A model generated the notes under the pieces. The model worked only from the letters and a program-made list of their open reading frames with translations. It made no database searches and was not told the origin of the DNA. From NCBI RefSeq assembly GCF_001673535.1, contig NZ_LZLY01000101.1:1-63747 (forward strand): a stretch of 63,747 bases of DNA, given 5' to 3'. Shown here piece after piece: positions 62,549-63,747 of this stretch; the first letter of the stretch is position 1, and every line of letters begins with the position of its first letter. This stretch comes from Mycobacterium sp. 1081908.1 (lineage in GTDB: Bacteria; Actinomycetota; Actinomycetes; Mycobacteriales; Mycobacteriaceae). Position numbers and translations under genes: made by a program.

Positions 62549-63747
62549 CTAGCCCGCGAACAGCCGAGCGAGGCTGAACAGACCGCCAAATTGGGTGCCT
62601 GTATTGAAGAATCCGGATAGCGCCCCGCTGAAGGCCGGGTTGAACGTGGGTACTCCGGTATTGCCGATACCCGACATCGCACCGCCACCGATGACGGTGT
62701 TGAAGAAGCCCGACGCAAACCCACTGGTGGCCGTGTTGTCGAAGCCCGAGACATTTGAACCGGTGTTGTTGAAGCCAGAGTGGCTGGCGCCGGTGTCAGT
62801 GGTGAAGCCGAAACCCGTGTTGACCAGACCCGAATTCCATGCGCCCGTGTTGACGTTGCCCGAATTCCCCCAGCCCGTGTTGGTGTTGCCGGAATTCCAG
62901 AAGCCGGTGTCGAAACCGCCGCCGTTCCCGAAGCCGGTGTCGAGACCTCCTGAGTTGCCGAAGCCTGTGTTGACGTTGCTCGAGTTCCCGAAGCCGAAAT
63001 TCCAGTCGCCCGCGTTCCCGACGCCGATGTTGCCGGCTCCCGCGTTTGCGAAGCCAAAGCTGTTGAGGTGACCCGGCAAATGGGTGTTGCTGCCCGTCGA
63101 GAAGATGCCGATGTTGCCGTTGCCGGAGTTGAAGAAGCCGATGTTGCCGGAGCCCGAGTTCCCGATGCCGATGTTGCCGCTGCCCGAGTTCAGCCCACCG
63201 AAGCTGAACTGGTTGGTCGCGGTGTTGAAATAGGTGTTGCCGACACCGATTTCGTTGTCACCGGTGAGCCCGAAGCCGATGTTGTTGTTGCCGGTGTTTC
63301 CGCCGCCGATGTTGTTGTTGCCGGTGTTTCCGCCACCGATGTTGAAGTTGCCGGCGTTCCCACCGCCGCGGTTGCCGTCTCCGGCGTTGCCGAGGCCCCA
63401 GTTGTTGCTGCCGGCATTGCCGAAGCCCACGTTGTGGCCGGCGTCGGTGAGCGAGGTCGGGTTGAAACCGTTCCCAAAACCAATGTTTCCGTTGCCCTGG
63501 TTCCCCGAGCCGACATTTCCGTTGGCGGTAACACCATTGAGGCCGTTGCCGCCGCCGATGTTGTTGTTACCGGTGTTTCCGCTGCCGAGGTTGGCAATGC
63601 CGGTGTTGCCGTTGCCCAAATTGGCGTTGCCCTTGTTGCCGACGCCCAGGTTGGGCAGGCCGGCCAGCAGGTCCTGCAGGGTCTGGGCGGGCGCCAGCTG
63701 CGCGGCCGCCGCCGATGCCCCGCCGTGGTAGCCCACCATCGCCGCCA
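62549..63747 (-). CDS. PPE protein of the MPTR subfamily, N-terminus beyond the window
   Basis: Partial: the frame is still open at the window edge, and the visible start '[20 protein letters not shown]' fits the end of a PPE domain (the usual A-A-A-M-x-G-Y-x-x-A-S-A-A-A). The rest is the major polymorphic tandem repeat type: dozens of N-x-G-x-G-N and '[11 protein letters not shown]'-like pentapeptide units over about 330 residues, closing in a short non-repetitive end '[20 protein letters not shown]'. PPE-MPTR proteins are exported by ESX-5 and sit on the cell surface. Position matches PPE64 (Rv3558). A 29-base DNA unit is duplicated exactly at 63276-63304 and 63306-63334. Confidence 0.85.
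   Translation of the reverse strand, partial: AAMVGYHGGASAAAAQLAPAQTLQDLLAGLPNLGVGNKGNANLGNGNTGIANLGSGNTGNNNIGGGNGLNGVTANGNVGSGNQGNGNIGFGNGFNPTSLTDAGHNVGFGNAGSNNWGLGNAGDGNRGGGNAGNFNIGGGNTGNNNIGGGNTGNNNIGFGLTGDNEIGVGNTYFNTATNQFSFGGLNSGSGNIGIGNSGSGNIGFFNSGNGNIGIFSTGSNTHLPGHLNSFGFANAGAGNIGVGNAGDWNFGFGNSSNVNTGFGNSGGLDTGFGNGGGFDTGFWNSGNTNTGWGNSGNVNTGAWNSGLVNTGFGFTTDTGASHSGFNNTGSNVSGFDNTATSGFASGFFNTVIGGGAMSGIGNTGVPTFNPAFSGALSGFFNTGTQFGGLFSLARLFAG
63276..63334 (-). repeat. exact tandem DNA duplication in the MPTR region
   Basis: The 29 bases at 63276-63304 recur exactly at 63306-63334 with a 30-base period, encoding ten residues per unit (two pentapeptides). It is the cleanest recent duplication visible in the repeat region. 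Confidence 0.7.

Noticed and set aside
62600..63730. CRISPR-like array of short repeats
   Set aside because: The repeats are in-frame degenerate pentapeptide codons of a PPE-MPTR gene with no fixed spacers.

Overview
This window is GC-rich actinobacterial DNA from a Mycobacterium, most likely a slow grower in or near the M. avium complex. The evidence is gene content and order. Read in the orientation given, the window follows the M. tuberculosis block from about Rv3604c to Rv3558: panC-panD-coaX, lysS, lsr2, clpC1, lpqF/mhuD, mutY/canB, disA/radA, lpqE/carD, ispD-ispF-cysS-rlmB, arsB2, kstR/fadE34, kshB/hsaACDB, nat, aspB, fadE33-31, fadD3/fadE30-ipdF and a PPE-MPTR gene. Start codons (GTG and TTG are common), leaderless TANNNT promoters and KstR/KstR2 boxes also fit. 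The naming rests on recognising protein families from memory; no database search was run.

Layout. 1-3.4 kb: coenzyme A precursor genes (DUF2520 protein, panC, panD, coaX) in one tightly overlapping operon. 3.5-8.4 kb: lysS, the nucleoid protein lsr2 and the chaperone ATPase clpC1, with two strong intrinsic-terminator hairpins. 8.4-10.2 kb: a degraded YbjQ-like fragment, then a cobalamin riboswitch driving cbtB-cbtA and a histidine-phosphatase-like gene. 10.3-16 kb: an unknown gene, lpqF, mhuD, an alpha/beta hydrolase and a GMC oxidoreductase with its partner subunit. 16-26 kb: housekeeping DNA repair, carbonic anhydrase, c-di-AMP synthesis, carD, the MEP isoprenoid enzymes ispD/ispF, cysS and rlmB. 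26-34 kb: accessory genes (GDPD, FAD monooxygenase with a large LuxR-type regulator, ArsB-like and MFS transporters). 33.8-38.1 kb: a zinc-uptake operon with a Zur-like box, extended by a pxpA homologue and a metallo-beta-lactamase-fold gene. 38.2-63.7 kb: the cholesterol catabolic island, interrupted by a CHAD protein, a coiled-coil membrane protein, a very large Ser/Thr kinase with periplasmic Kelch repeats, and an orphan fatty acyl-AMP ligase. The window closes in a PPE-MPTR gene cut by the edge.

How the genes work together. KstR represses side-chain and ring A/B genes (fadE34, kshB, hsaACDB) through TNNAACNNGTTNNA boxes; three are visible. KstR2 controls ring C/D genes (fadD3, fadE30-33, ipdF) through one AnCAAGnnCTTGnT box in the fadD3/fadE30 divergent promoter. 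The most striking departure from the expected pathway is fadD3. It is in frame but only 378 residues long, having lost most of the segment between its N-terminus and the AMP-binding motif, and the motif lysine is replaced. If this is real, the entry step into ring C/D breakdown, and production of the KstR2 inducer, may be impaired or supplied elsewhere.

Other points of interest are an identical 18-bp leaderless promoter/start module in front of lysS and cysS, a dispersed family of long palindromes at gene ends (one of which encodes the start of a secreted protein), and a 12-Kelch kinase inserted between hsaB and nat. No tRNA, rRNA, insertion sequence, prophage or CRISPR array was seen.
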